Shown: positions 1-8,580 of the stretch, piece after piece
Layout of the letters: each line of letters starts with the position of its first letter
Numbering within the stretch: position 1 is the stretch's first letter
NCBI GenBank assembly: GCA_025363435.1
Contig: JANYDY010000016.1
Coordinates: 1-64,000, forward strand
Direction of reading: 5' to 3'
Source of the DNA: Betaproteobacteria bacterium
Lineage (GTDB): Bacteria; Pseudomonadota; Gammaproteobacteria; Burkholderiales; SG8-41
Length of the DNA: 64,000 bases
Notes under the pieces: model-generated
Told to the model about the DNA's origin: nothing
The model's database searches: none
What the model saw: only the letters and a program-made list of their open reading frames with translations
Made by a program: the position numbers and the translations under genes

Positions 1-1
1 G

Positions 2-733
2 CGCCTCGAAGTCGCAGCCGCCTTCAAAAGCGACAGCGCTGCGGCGGATACCGCTACCGCACCCGCGGCACCGAAGGAACTCGGCGGCAGCTGGATTGCC
101 GGCATCGTGATGATTGCGCGTTCGCCCTATCTCGCCGGCATCGCGTTATGGGTAGCACTGCTCTCGCTGGCCGGCACGTTTTTATATTTCCAGCAGGCCA
201 ACATCGTCGCAGCACTCACCGACGACCCAAGCAAACGCGTCGCCATCTTCGCGCAGATCGATCTCGCCGTCGGCGTATTGACCATCGTGGTGCAGTTCCT
301 CGCCACCGGCAAACTCATCAAGCGTTTCGGCGCCGGCCCGGCGACTGCATTTTTACCGTTCGTTTTTGCACTCGGCTTCATCGCGCTGTGGGCGACACCG
401 ATGCTGTGGGTCGTCATCGCCTTTCAGGCCGTGCAGCGCGCCGCCAACTTCGCGCTCGCCAACCCGGCGCGCGAAACGCTGTTCACCGTGGTCGAGCGCG
501 AAGAAAAATACAAAGCCAAAAACGTCATCGACAACGTCGTCTTCCGCGGCAGCGACGCGCTGTTCGGCTGGCTGTTCTCCGCGCTGCGCGGCCTCGGCCT
601 CGAACTCGGTGCGATCTCGCTGGCGACGGTGCCGGTCGCCGCCGCATGGTTGGCGCTGTCGCTGGCATTGGGGCGGGCGCAGGAGAGGAAGGCGGCGGAT
701 GGCGATGTCGACCCGAATTCCTCAGCAAATTGA
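2..733 (+). CDS. MFS-type transporter, C-terminal part (truncated by window edge)
   Basis: The reading frame is open from base 2, so the N-terminal half lies outside the window; 243 residues remain. About five or six hydrophobic helices are visible after a basic/Ala-rich cytoplasmic loop, consistent with the second half of a 12-helix carrier. The sequence resembles the MFS branch that includes NTP/NDP-exchange-like carriers (for example an NPARETLF stretch and a polar VVFRGSDALFGWLF helix), but the substrate cannot be read from this fragment. The tail after the last helix is short and charged. No clear terminator follows. An in-frame ATG at 107 is internal to a conserved loop and is probably not the start. 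Confidence 0.75.
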   Translation, partial: RLEVAAAFKSDSAAADTATAPAAPKELGGSWIAGIVMIARSPYLAGIALWVALLSLAGTFLYFQQANIVAALTDDPSKRVAIFAQIDLAVGVLTIVVQFLATGKLIKRFGAGPATAFLPFVFALGFIALWATPMLWVVIAFQAVQRAANFALANPARETLFTVVEREEKYKAKNVIDNVVFRGSDALFGWLFSALRGLGLELGAISLATVPVAAAWLALSLALGRAQERKAADGDVDPNSSAN

Positions 734-791
734 CAAACCTTTCCCCTCCGAACACCAACAAATAATACTCAGACCAGTTCCAAGCTAATAA

Positions 792-1355
792 ATGCCCACT
801 GAAAATCAGATGCACTTTATGCCCACAGGCCCCACGTCGGACCGCGAGTCATCTATGACAGCATTTCCTGGCCGTCAAGATTATGAAAATTTTTATACCG
901 CCTACGGTGAGTGCTTTTCCGCATGGTCGAGCGTAGAGTTTAATTTGCTTATGATATTTACCTTCCTGCTCCAGTCGCCATCTTATGAAGCGGTATCGTC
1001 CACTTTTTACTCAACCACAGGCTTCCGCGCGAAATTGGATATGGTTGACGCTGTAGTCAAGAACGCGAAGCATTCGGACGAGAGAATTCTGAATTCTTGG
1101 GACGATTTGAGCAAAAAGACTTCGAAAAATTCCCTTCGTAGAAATCAACTAGCTCACAACACAGTGTTTTACGGAAGAGAGTCTGAGCACGAAAATCGCA
1201 AATTGTTTATTGGAAATCCACGTACCCCGTTTGAGAAACCCCGCTTTCACACTCATGATCTCAACCAAATTCAGAAATCCTTCTCGTCAATCGCAACAGA
1301 TCTATTTGCGTTTTGGGAGAGGTTAAATTTCGACACTGAAAAGGATAGCGCGTAG
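792..1355 (+). CDS. Hypothetical protein with possible HEPN-type R-x4-H motif
   Basis: Soluble protein of 187 residues, predicted mostly helical, from a stretch of lower GC (22 of 60 bases G/C at 1081-1140). I do not recognise a named family. The segment RRNQLAH at residues 116-122 fits the R-N-x3-H arrangement (R117, H122) typical of HEPN-fold RNases and nucleotide-binding HEPN proteins, and it lies in a helical context as expected. No partner nucleotidyltransferase gene is adjacent. Another possible start is the ATG at 855 (residue 22); neither start has a strong ribosome binding site. The TAG stop lies inside the hairpin repeat at 1351. HEPN membership is an inference from one motif. Confidence 0.6.
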   Translation: MPTENQMHFMPTGPTSDRESSMTAFPGRQDYENFYTAYGECFSAWSSVEFNLLMIFTFLLQSPSYEAVSSTFYSTTGFRAKLDMVDAVVKNAKHSDERILNSWDDLSKKTSKNSLRRNQLAHNTVFYGRESEHENRKLFIGNPRTPFEKPRFHTHDLNQIQKSFSSIATDLFAFWERLNFDTEKDSA

Positions 1356-1385
1356 GTTGGGCTGACGCGGGAAGCTCAACCTACG
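1351..1385. repeat. REP-like hairpin repeat, left copy
   Basis: A 13-base arm at 1351-1363 pairs with 1373-1385 (one mismatch) around a 9-base loop. The first 29 bases recur inverted at 1682-1710 with two mismatches. Palindromes of this GTAGGTTGGGCT kind are common dispersed repeats in proteobacteria. The copy contains the stop codon of the upstream gene. Confidence 0.75.
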
Positions 1386-1414
1386 AAACTGAAGGTTCAA
1401 AGAAAGAAGCGAAC

Positions 1415-1672
1415 ATGAATGACGAATCCAATCCAAAGCCCCAGCCAAACGCGACCTCTCCACGCAAGTTAAACACGCTCTTCGGCAAGATATTGGGTGC
1501 GTTAATCGTGCTCGTTGTCGCGTGGCTCCTTTTCGGAGAACGTATTTCCTACGCCGCATCAGAGTGTTCAAAAGGAGTTACGCAGTGTGTTGTTGGAATT
1601 GCGGTAGCACTCGGCATCGTGGACGTATACGACAAGAACGACCGTTGCACAGGTGCGGGGTGCAATATGTGA
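1415..1672 (+). CDS. Small single-pass membrane protein, unknown function
   Basis: An 85-residue protein with a polar Pro/Asn-rich N-terminus (residues 1-20), one strong hydrophobic segment (about residues 24-41, GKILGALIVLVVAWLLFG) and a C-terminal part with four cysteines and a second weakly hydrophobic stretch. The start is preceded by AAAGAAGCGAAC, a modest purine-rich ribosome binding site. It lies between two inverted copies of a hairpin repeat (1351-1385 and 1682-1710), so it may have arrived with or within a small repeat-bounded element. No family recognised; the function is unknown. Confidence 0.5.
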   Translation: MNDESNPKPQPNATSPRKLNTLFGKILGALIVLVVAWLLFGERISYAASECSKGVTQCVVGIAVALGIVDVYDKNDRCTGAGCNM

Positions 1673-1681
1673 GTGCATTGA

Positions 1682-1710
1682 TTGGGCTTCCTGCGTCAGC
1701 CCAACCTACG
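1682..1710. repeat. REP-like hairpin repeat, right copy (inverted)
   Basis: Inverted copy of 1351-1379, 27 of 29 bases matching. It keeps a 7-bp stem (1682-1688 with 1698-1704). It may also act as a weak terminator for the small gene upstream. Confidence 0.75.
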
Positions 1711-1788
1711 AGACGTCGCTCCGACCCTGCCATTGAGACTCGCGGCTTATCCATCGTTCATCCTGCTATGATTTGCCGGTGAGCCGCC

Positions 1789-2757
1789 ATGACGATTCCC
1801 GCTTCCACTCAGTCCGACAGCCACGCTGCCAATCCGCAGCGCCGCCGCCTGCTGCAAGGCATGGCGGCTGCCGCATTGACTGCGCCCTTGCCTGCCATGA
1901 CTGCGACGCCTGCCGTGTCCACTGAAGCCGCGCTGTTGAAGCGCGCGATCCCGCGCAGCGGCGAGCTGCTGCCGGTGATCGGGCTTGGCACCTACGTGGT
2001 ACTGGACGTCGCTGCCGACGCGCCGGAAATGACCGAGTTGCGCGAAGTCATGCGCGGTTTCGTTGCCGCCGGTGCCAGCGCGATCGACAGCTCGCCGATG
2101 TACGGCCGCGCCGAGGCGCGCACCGGCGATCTCTCCGCCGCGCCGAACATCCGCGACAAACTGTTTCTCGCCACCAAGGTATGGACCAGCGGCCGTGAGG
2201 CCGGCATCGAGCAGATGCGAAATTCGTTCAAACTGATGCGCACGCAAAAAATCGATCTCATGCAGGTGCACAATCTACAGGACACCGCCACGCACATGAA
2301 AACCATGCGCGAATGGAAACAGGCCGGCACGCTGCGCTACCTCGGCATCACGCATTACCACGCCGGCGCCTATACCGAGCTGGAAAAACTGCTGAAGACG
2401 CGCGAATACGATTTCGTGCAGTTCAACTATTCGCTGGCCGAACGCGAGGCCGAGGCGCGGCTCTTAGGCGTCGCCGCCGACAGCGGCACCGCCGTCATCA
2501 TCAACCGCCCGTTTGCGCAGGGCGAGCTGTTCCCGCGCGTGCGCGGCAAGACGCTGCCGGAATGGGCCGCTGAATTCGATTGCGACAGCTGGGCGCAGTT
2601 TTTTCTCAAATACATCACCGGCCATCCGGCCGTAACCTGCGTTATCCCGGGCACCGGCAAGCTCGCGCATCTGCGCGACAATCTCAAGGCCGGCCGCGGA
2701 CGCTTGCCGGATGCAACCATGCGCCGGCGCATGGCCGCGCACATCGAAAGTCTCTGA
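1789..2757 (+). CDS. Aldo/keto reductase with Tat signal
   Basis: NAD(P)H-dependent aldo/keto reductase of 322 residues, predicted to be exported folded by the Tat system. The N-terminus has a twin-arginine stretch (QRRRLLQG, residues 17-24) followed by an Ala-rich hydrophobic core. The reductase fold follows with a complete catalytic tetrad: D100 and Y105 (AIDSSPMYG), K130 (LATK) and H161 (MQVHN). The substrate is unknown; periplasmic members of this family are often annotated only as oxidoreductases. The stop codon is immediately followed by the ATG of the next gene, so the two are probably co-translated. Confidence 0.9.
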   Translation: MTIPASTQSDSHAANPQRRRLLQGMAAAALTAPLPAMTATPAVSTEAALLKRAIPRSGELLPVIGLGTYVVLDVAADAPEMTELREVMRGFVAAGASAIDSSPMYGRAEARTGDLSAAPNIRDKLFLATKVWTSGREAGIEQMRNSFKLMRTQKIDLMQVHNLQDTATHMKTMREWKQAGTLRYLGITHYHAGAYTELEKLLKTREYDFVQFNYSLAEREAEARLLGVAADSGTAVIINRPFAQGELFPRVRGKTLPEWAAEFDCDSWAQFFLKYITGHPAVTCVIPGTGKLAHLRDNLKAGRGRLPDATMRRRMAAHIESL

Positions 2758-3690
2758 ATGACCACCCGCCTTCGCTGGGGCGTACTGCTGACCGGCCTGC
2801 TGCTCGCCGGCTGCAGCGCAATGCAGCTCACCTACAATCAGGCCGACATGTTGCTGGGCTGGCGCGCCGACAACTATTTCGATTTCGATCCGCAGCAGAA
2901 ACACGAATTCCAGCTGCGCATCAACCGCCTGCTGGCATGGCACCGCCGCGAACAACTGCCCGATTACGCGCAATTCGTTTATGCCGCCGCCGACCGCGCC
3001 GGCGACGGTCTTACGCGCGACGACATTTTGTGGATGGTCGACGGCTTCAAGAAACGTTACAAGGTGATCGTCGATCGCGGCATCATCGATGCCGCCGAAC
3101 TGCTGACCAGCCTCAGCACTGAGCAACTCCGCACATTGCCGAAACAATGGGTCAAAGATAACCGCAACTTTGTCGATGACCATGATCTCGGCGCCGGCCT
3201 TGACCGTCAGAAGCGCGCCCGCCTGAAACGCACGCTCTCCCAGATCAACGACTGGACCGGCAACCTGTCTCGCGCACAGGAACAACGCATTGAACAAATG
3301 CTCGACGCCGTCCCGCTGGTTGAACACCTGCGCCACCAGGATCGCCTGCGGCGACAGGCCGAGTTTGCAGAACTGCTCAAGCTGCGCACGCAGCGCCAGG
3401 AATTCCAGCCCAAACTGCATGCCTGGCTGCTTGAGTGGGAGCACGGTCGGACGCCGGAATACGAGCGCACAGTGGCCGAGGTGTTCGAGCGGCGCGTCGA
3501 GTTTTATATTGCCCTCGAAAAAATACTGACACCCGCGCAGCGCGAGCACGTATTAAAACGGCTGCGTGGTTTCGGCGATGATTTCAAGGTGCTGAGCGGG
3601 CGCACCGCGGCGGCGGCACCGGCTGCCGCCATCACCGCGCTCTATTTCGCCGGTCATCATCCCGTTGCAGAATTTGCCGGGGCGATGTGA
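2758..3690 (+). CDS. DUF6279-family lipoprotein
   Basis: Predicted lipoprotein of 310 residues. A lipobox LLAGC (Cys19) follows a short positively charged signal. The mature part opens with the family-typical MQLTYNQADMLLGW block and is then almost wholly helical, rich in Arg, Gln and Glu, which is characteristic of DUF6279 proteins of unknown function. The last 30 residues are an Ala-rich tail less typical of the family. It starts directly on the stop codon of the aldo/keto reductase gene, and its own stop is five bases before the SCO gene, suggesting a three-gene transcript. Confidence 0.85.
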   Translation: MTTRLRWGVLLTGLLLAGCSAMQLTYNQADMLLGWRADNYFDFDPQQKHEFQLRINRLLAWHRREQLPDYAQFVYAAADRAGDGLTRDDILWMVDGFKKRYKVIVDRGIIDAAELLTSLSTEQLRTLPKQWVKDNRNFVDDHDLGAGLDRQKRARLKRTLSQINDWTGNLSRAQEQRIEQMLDAVPLVEHLRHQDRLRRQAEFAELLKLRTQRQEFQPKLHAWLLEWEHGRTPEYERTVAEVFERRVEFYIALEKILTPAQREHVLKRLRGFGDDFKVLSGRTAAAAPAAAITALYFAGHHPVAEFAGAM

Positions 3691-3694
3691 GGTG

Positions 3695-4291
3695 ATGAAG
3701 ACCCTTGATAGCGCAAGCAAGGCCTGCCTGGTGCTGCTCTGCGCCTTCCTGGGGGTTGCGATGTGCTGCGCAGCCGAGCCGTTCAAGGGCGTGGACGTCA
3801 CCGGACAGGGTTACGGCGGCAGCTATCGCCTGACCGGCCACGACGGCAAACCGCGCACGCCGGCGGATTTCAAAGGCCGGGTCGCCATCATTGCGTTCGG
3901 GTTTACCTATTGCCCCGACGTCTGCCCCACTACGCTGGCGGGATTGGCATCGGTCGTGAAGTCGCTCAACGAAAGCGAGCGCAAGCGTGTGCAGGTGTTG
4001 TTCGTGACGGTCGATCCGGAACGGGATACGCCGAAACTGCTGGCAGCCTACGTGCCGGCGTTCGACCCCGGCTTTCTGGCGCTATCGGGCGACGCGGCGG
4101 CAACGCGCGAGGCCGCCCGCGCCTTCAAAACGTTCTACCAGAAAGTGCCGACCAGCGGCGGTAACTACACAATGGATCACAGCACCGGCTATTACGCTAT
4201 CGACAGAAGAGGCGAGACGCGAGTATTGTTCCGATACGAGCAACCGCTGGCGGACGTGGTTCACGACATCCGGCTGCTGCTGGCTGAATAA
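3695..4291 (+). CDS. SCO1/SenC-family copper chaperone
   Basis: Thioredoxin-fold periplasmic protein of 198 residues that supplies copper to the CuA centre of cytochrome oxidase or maintains its thiols. The copper ligands are present: C73 and C77 in FTYCPDVCP and the distal H162 in TMDHSTG. The N-terminus is a hydrophobic signal/anchor (about residues 9-26). I chose the ATG at 3695 because GAGG at 3689-3692 sits just upstream and the signal peptide then begins with MKTL; an upstream in-frame ATG at 3665 lies within the previous gene. No oxidase subunit genes are adjacent. Confidence 0.92.
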   Translation: MKTLDSASKACLVLLCAFLGVAMCCAAEPFKGVDVTGQGYGGSYRLTGHDGKPRTPADFKGRVAIIAFGFTYCPDVCPTTLAGLASVVKSLNESERKRVQVLFVTVDPERDTPKLLAAYVPAFDPGFLALSGDAAATREAARAFKTFYQKVPTSGGNYTMDHSTGYYAIDRRGETRVLFRYEQPLADVVHDIRLLLAE

Positions 4292-4332
4292 AAAAATATC
4301 ATTCAACGCACTAGCTCACGGAGGGGACGATC

Positions 4333-5376
4333 ATGACAAGGAACGGAAAACGCAGCAGCAGCCTTTGGCTGGCGCTGGTATTGTGTTTTGCCACGGCACA
4401 GGCGTTTGCGCAGGGCGCGTGGACGCAGGGCCCGCCAATACCGCAGGGCGCCAATGAAGTCATCGGGGGCAGCCTCAATGGCAACATCTACGTCTATGGC
4501 GGGCAGGATCCGGTGAGCAAGCCAATGGGCATATTCTGGAAGTTCGATCCGGCCGGCAAACAGTGGACGCAGTTGCCGAGCAACCCGGTGCCCGTGCATC
4601 ACGGCAGCAGCGCAGTGGTCGGCAACAAGTTCTATGTGTTCGGCGGATTCCGTCTACCGGATTCAGGCAAGAACGGCTGGTATCCGGAAAGCAAAGCGTG
4701 GGTCTTCGACACCGACAAGCAGACGTGGAGCGCCCTGCCCGATATGCCGACACCGCGCGGCGCCTTGTCGGCCGTAGCAGTCGGCACGAAGATTTATGTG
4801 GTCGGGGGCGCAAAAATTCCGACCGGCGCAAATATGCCCGATGGCTTGAGCGGCGGCAGCCCGGTTGAATTGCTGGCGACGCTCGAAGTTCTCGACACAG
4901 AGACCAACACCTGGAAGCAGTTAAAACCGATGTCGCTGCCGCGCAATCATCAGGATGTCGTGCATGTCGACGGCAGGCTCTATGTGGTTGGCGGACGCGT
5001 CGGCTCATGCTTCTCCGGCGGCTGGTCTTCCAACGTGTCGATGAACGAAGCTTACGACATCGCAAAAGATACATGGATTACGCGTGCGCCGATGCCGACC
5101 GCACGCAGCGGCCTGGGCGCCGCGGTTGTCGACGGCAAGATACATGTGCTCGGCGGCGAAGGCTGGATCGACGATTTCGGCGGCGTGTTCCGTGCGCACG
5201 AAGTCTACGATCCGAAGACCAACACCTGGGGCAAGGTCGCGCGTATGCCGACGCCGCGTCATGGTTTTGCCACCGCAGTGCTGGGACGCAAAATCTACGC
5301 CGTGTCGGGCGTCAACAATGCGGGCGGCGCAGGTTCGCTTTCAATCATGGCGGTCAACGAAATCTTCGAACAGTAA
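4333..5376 (+). CDS. Exported Kelch-repeat beta-propeller protein
   Basis: Protein of 347 residues with a cleavable signal peptide (ends around AQAFAQ, residue 27). About six Kelch blades follow, recognisable by repeated hydrophobic-YVxGG motifs (IYVYGGQD, FYVFGGFR, IYVVGGAK, LYVVGGRV, IHVLGGEG, IYAVSGVN) alternating with W-x-x-L/R-x-P-M-P-T-R turns. This predicts a closed six-bladed propeller in the periplasm. Some relatives act as sialic-acid mutarotases or binding scaffolds, but nothing here fixes the ligand. A good ribosome binding site (GGAGGGG, about 8 bases upstream) supports the start, and a hairpin terminator follows. Confidence 0.85.
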   Translation: MTRNGKRSSSLWLALVLCFATAQAFAQGAWTQGPPIPQGANEVIGGSLNGNIYVYGGQDPVSKPMGIFWKFDPAGKQWTQLPSNPVPVHHGSSAVVGNKFYVFGGFRLPDSGKNGWYPESKAWVFDTDKQTWSALPDMPTPRGALSAVAVGTKIYVVGGAKIPTGANMPDGLSGGSPVELLATLEVLDTETNTWKQLKPMSLPRNHQDVVHVDGRLYVVGGRVGSCFSGGWSSNVSMNEAYDIAKDTWITRAPMPTARSGLGAAVVDGKIHVLGGEGWIDDFGGVFRAHEVYDPKTNTWGKVARMPTPRHGFATAVLGRKIYAVSGVNNAGGAGSLSIMAVNEIFEQ

Positions 5377-5382
5377 AAGCGC

Positions 5383-5403
5383 GGCCGGACAGCCGGCCAT
5401 TTT
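5383..5403 (+). terminator. Probable terminator after Kelch gene
   Basis: GGCCGG (5383-5388), a 4-base loop, CCGGCC (5393-5398), then ATTTT. A six-bp GC stem with a short T run, located just after the stop codon at 5376. Confidence 0.55.
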
Positions 5404-5528
5404 CATAGCGCACGGCAACGACGGCGGCGACCGGCCTCTGGCGGTGTCGTGCGCAAGCTTTTTGCATCACCCGACTGACTTCGATCAACCTGTTATCGGA
5501 CTGCCTGTCTGCGCAGCTTTACCACTCC

Positions 5529-6686
5529 ATGCCCGCTTACCGCCACTCGATTGCCTCCAAACTACCGAACGTCGGCACCACCATCTTCACCGTCATGTCG
5601 CGGTTGGCGCAGGAACACAACGCGATCAACCTGTCGCAGGGCTTTCCGGATTTTGAATGCGCGCCGGCACTGCGCGCTCTGATTCCGAAATATTTCAACG
5701 CCGGACTGAATCAGTACCCGCCGATGGCCGGCGTGCCGGCGTTGCGCGAAATCATCGCTGAAAAATCCGCCGCGTTATACGGCACCAGCTACGATCCGGA
5801 ACACGAAGTTACCGTGGTGCCCGGCGCGACCTACGGCATTTTTACCGCGGTCAGTGCTTTTGTGCGCCCCGGCGACGAAGTCATTGTGTTCGAGCCGGCA
5901 TACGACAGCTATGTGCCGGCGATTGAAGTCAACGGCGGCAAACCGGTTTACGTGCGCCTGCAATATCCGGACTACAGCATCGACTGGCAGGCGGTCGGGC
6001 GCGCGATTACGCCGAAAACGCGCATGCTGATTATCAACACGCCGAATAATCCGACTGCTAGCGTGCTCTCGTCCGAAGACATGCGCGCGCTTGAAGGGAT
6101 TTTGCGCAACACCAACATCGTGGTAGTCAGCGACGAAGTCTACGAGCACCTGATTTACGACGGCGGGCAGCACGAGAGCGTGTCGCGCTTTCCGGGGCTC
6201 GCCGAACGCAGCTTTGTAGTGTCTTCATTCGGCAAAACCTACAGCGTAACCGGCTGGAAAATGGGCTATGTGCTGGCGCCGAAGGAACTGATGGCGGAAT
6301 TCCGCAAGGTGCACCAGTTCAATGTGTTCGTCGCCAACGGCCCGTTGCAACACGTGCTGGCTGAACACATGAAGGATCGCAACGCCTATCTTTCATTAAA
6401 CGCCTTCTACCAGCAGAAACGCGATTTTTTTCTCGCGCAGCTTGCCGGTTCGCGCTTCAAGCCGCTGCCCTCGCGCGGCACCTTTTTTCAGAACCTTGCC
6501 TACGATGCAATCACCGATGAGAAAGACAGCGATCTCGCCGTACGGCTGACAAAAGAGAAAGGCGTTGCGGCAATTCCAATTTCGGTGTTTTATCACGATG
6601 CGCATTGCGACCGTGTGCTGCGTTTCTGTTTTGCCAAATCGGAAGCAACGCTCGCCAAAGGCGCCGCCATCCTGCGTGCGTTGTAG
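5529..6686 (+). CDS. PLP-dependent methionine aminotransferase (YbdL-like)
   Basis: Class I/II aminotransferase of 385 residues closely resembling E. coli YbdL, which prefers methionine and aromatic amino acids with 2-oxo acids. Shared landmarks are SKLPNVGTTIFT near the N-terminus, NLSQGFPDFE, NTPNNPTA, SDEVYEHLIY and the PLP lysine K236 in SSFGKTYSVTGWKMGY. Family members serve in methionine salvage or regeneration from 2-oxo-4-methylthiobutyrate. It stands alone between a Kelch gene and a convergent exported HExxH protein, eight bases from that gene's stop. Cytoplasmic, no signal peptide. Confidence 0.9.
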   Translation: MPAYRHSIASKLPNVGTTIFTVMSRLAQEHNAINLSQGFPDFECAPALRALIPKYFNAGLNQYPPMAGVPALREIIAEKSAALYGTSYDPEHEVTVVPGATYGIFTAVSAFVRPGDEVIVFEPAYDSYVPAIEVNGGKPVYVRLQYPDYSIDWQAVGRAITPKTRMLIINTPNNPTASVLSSEDMRALEGILRNTNIVVVSDEVYEHLIYDGGQHESVSRFPGLAERSFVVSSFGKTYSVTGWKMGYVLAPKELMAEFRKVHQFNVFVANGPLQHVLAEHMKDRNAYLSLNAFYQQKRDFFLAQLAGSRFKPLPSRGTFFQNLAYDAITDEKDSDLAVRLTKEKGVAAIPISVFYHDAHCDRVLRFCFAKSEATLAKGAAILRAL

Positions 6687-6693
6687 CGCCGCC

Positions 6694-7467
6694 CTACTTC
6701 TTCCAGTTGATTTCGCGCGCGGTCAGCGGGCCAACCAGCGTTTGTTCGAGATTGCGCGGTATATCTGCCTCACTGCGTGAACGCGGAATGCGCCCGCCCA
6801 TGATTTCGGCGCGGCTCTGCGGCAACAACGGTTGCGCCTGCGGTTCGGCGTAACCGTCCGGGTAGACCGGCATGTTGTCGACGGGGTCGTATTTGTCGGT
6901 GGCGCCAAAGGTATGCAGTAATTCGTGCGCGATCACCACGTTGTTGGCGCCCTCCTCATCCGTAGTGGCAAACGCGTTGGCGACAACAATCATGCCCTGA
7001 CGCAGGCCGACCGAATGCGCGAGCGCGCGGTTGCTGAGCGGCGCGAAATATTGAACGAACACGCGCACATGCGGTTTTGGCCCGTCGTAACCGTCGTGAC
7101 GCCATGCCCACCAGCGCATGTGCAGACTCCAGACGGCGGTTTCAAACGCACTGCCGCGCAGCGGCGGCGCCGGCGGACGATCAGCAACGCGCGGCGCCAG
7201 CGTGAGATCGACCGGATCGCGCAGCGTCAGGCCGTAGCTCTGCGCCTGCGCGCGCATGAAAACCGGCAACGGCTCAAGCACCGGCCGTCGCAACGCCGCA
7301 ATATAAGCGTCGGCGGCCGCGCTGCCGTCGCCGTTGATCGGGTAGACCGTGACGCGCAGGGTTTCCGTCCAGTCGGTGGTGCGGGTACGGGCTTTCCAGG
7401 CACTCTGGGCAACCGCCAGCAGGACGATCAGCAGCACTATTACGCGGATAGTTTTCGCCATTTGCAT
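6694..7467 (-). CDS. Exported or membrane-anchored HExxH protein (putative metalloprotease)
   Basis: Protein of 257 residues with an N-terminal hydrophobic segment (residues 6-22) that serves as signal or anchor. The only strong functional clue is VIAHELLHTFGATDKYD: H181-E182-L-L-H185 is a canonical zinc-binding HExxH helix, and the following TFGATDKYD is a conserved-looking extension that could supply the third ligand (D191 or nearby). The family is not named here; a peptidase role is inferred. Start is ATG 7467, with a second ATG at 7461. It is divergent from the Bug-family gene at 7535 with 67 bases between them. Confidence 0.75.
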   Translation of the reverse strand: MQMAKTIRVIVLLIVLLAVAQSAWKARTRTTDWTETLRVTVYPINGDGSAAADAYIAALRRPVLEPLPVFMRAQAQSYGLTLRDPVDLTLAPRVADRPPAPPLRGSAFETAVWSLHMRWWAWRHDGYDGPKPHVRVFVQYFAPLSNRALAHSVGLRQGMIVVANAFATTDEEGANNVVIAHELLHTFGATDKYDPVDNMPVYPDGYAEPQAQPLLPQSRAEIMGGRIPRSRSEADIPRNLEQTLVGPLTAREINWKK

Positions 7468-7534
7468 TTTTCGCGCTGGATTAGCGGTCGAATCGCCTTT
7501 AAACTTGCGGCCTCAGATTCCGGGAGGAGAAATC

Positions 7535-8497
7535 ATGGTTCGAATTCTTGCAGCGACAGCCTCACTATTGTGCGTGGCAATGGCGCAAAATGCATCTGCG
7601 CAGAATTATCCTGCCAAGGCGGTGCGCATCATCGCACCGTTTGCGCCGGGCGGCGGCACCGATTTTATCGCGCGCGTTGCCGCAACCAAACTCACCGAAG
7701 CGATGGGGCAACCCGTCATCGTCGATAACCGCCCGGGTGCGGGCGGTACACTGGGCGCGGAGATCGGCGCCAAATCGCCGGCCGACGGTTATACGCTGAC
7801 GCTGATCGCCGGTAGCTACTCGGTCAACCCGAGCCTGTTCAAAATCAATTTTGATCCGGTCAACGACATCACGCCGATCATACAGTTGTCGCAGGGCCCG
7901 TTTCTGGTGGTGGTACATCCGGCCCTGCCGGCGAAAAACATCAAGGAACTGATCGCCCTCGGCAAACAGAAACCGGGCGGACTGATTTATGCGTCGAGCG
8001 GCGCCGGCAGCATTATTCATCTGGCCACCGAGCTCTTCAGCGATATGGCGGGCATCAAAATGGTCCACGTGCCGTACAAGGGCACGGGCCCCGCGCTGAC
8101 CGACACCATTGCCGGGCAAACGCAGTTGCTGTTCAGCAGCATCGCGGTAGCCATGCCGCAGGTGCGCAGCAACCGCCTGCGCGCGATTGCTGTAACAACG
8201 CCGAAACGCATCGACGCGCTGCCTAACGTGCCGACCGTCAATGAATCAGGGCTCAAGGGTTACGAAACGGTGTTGTGGCATGGTTTGATCGGCCCGAAAA
8301 ATCTGCCGCGTCCGGTTGTCGATCGCCTGAACAGCGAGCTGAACAAGATTCTGCAGAACAAGGACATGCAGGAAAAACTGTCCGGCGACGGCGTAACTGC
8401 CGCCGGTGGCACGCCGGAACAATTCGGCGCCACAATCAAACGCGACATCGAGACCTGGCGCAAGGTCGTGCAGAAAGCCGGCGTCAAAGCCGACTGA
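7535..8497 (+). CDS. Bug-family (tripartite tricarboxylate) periplasmic binding protein
   Basis: Secreted solute-binding protein of 320 residues with a signal peptide ending near ASAQ (residue 22). Hallmarks of the Bug/TctC family are YPAKAVRIIAPFAPGGGTD, the VDNRPGAGGTLG loop and the SPADGYTL segment, which form the carboxylate-binding site. Orphan members are greatly expanded in Burkholderiales and bind diverse carboxylates or amides. No TctA/TctB membrane components are nearby, so this is an orphan. GGGAGGAG (7521-7528) gives a strong ribosome binding site for the ATG at 7535. A strong intrinsic terminator follows. Confidence 0.93.
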   Translation: MVRILAATASLLCVAMAQNASAQNYPAKAVRIIAPFAPGGGTDFIARVAATKLTEAMGQPVIVDNRPGAGGTLGAEIGAKSPADGYTLTLIAGSYSVNPSLFKINFDPVNDITPIIQLSQGPFLVVVHPALPAKNIKELIALGKQKPGGLIYASSGAGSIIHLATELFSDMAGIKMVHVPYKGTGPALTDTIAGQTQLLFSSIAVAMPQVRSNRLRAIAVTTPKRIDALPNVPTVNESGLKGYETVLWHGLIGPKNLPRPVVDRLNSELNKILQNKDMQEKLSGDGVTAAGGTPEQFGATIKRDIETWRKVVQKAGVKAD

Positions 8498-8519
8498 TCG
8501 CGGCACGCAGCACCAACAC

Positions 8520-8549
8520 AAAGGGGGCTTAACGCCCCCTTTTGTTTTG
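8520..8549 (+). terminator. Rho-independent terminator
   Basis: AAAGGGGGC (8520-8528), loop TTAAC, GCCCCCTTT (8534-8542), then TTGTTTTG. A 9-bp stem with a T-rich tail, 22 bases past the stop of the Bug-family gene. Confidence 0.92.
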
Positions 8550-8580
8550 TTGCGACAGGGAATCCCTGCATAGCCACCCC

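Noticed and set aside
2464..3549. 361-residue minus-strand frame opposite the DUF6279 lipoprotein
   Set aside because: The plus strand has a lipobox and family match; the minus frame has neither.
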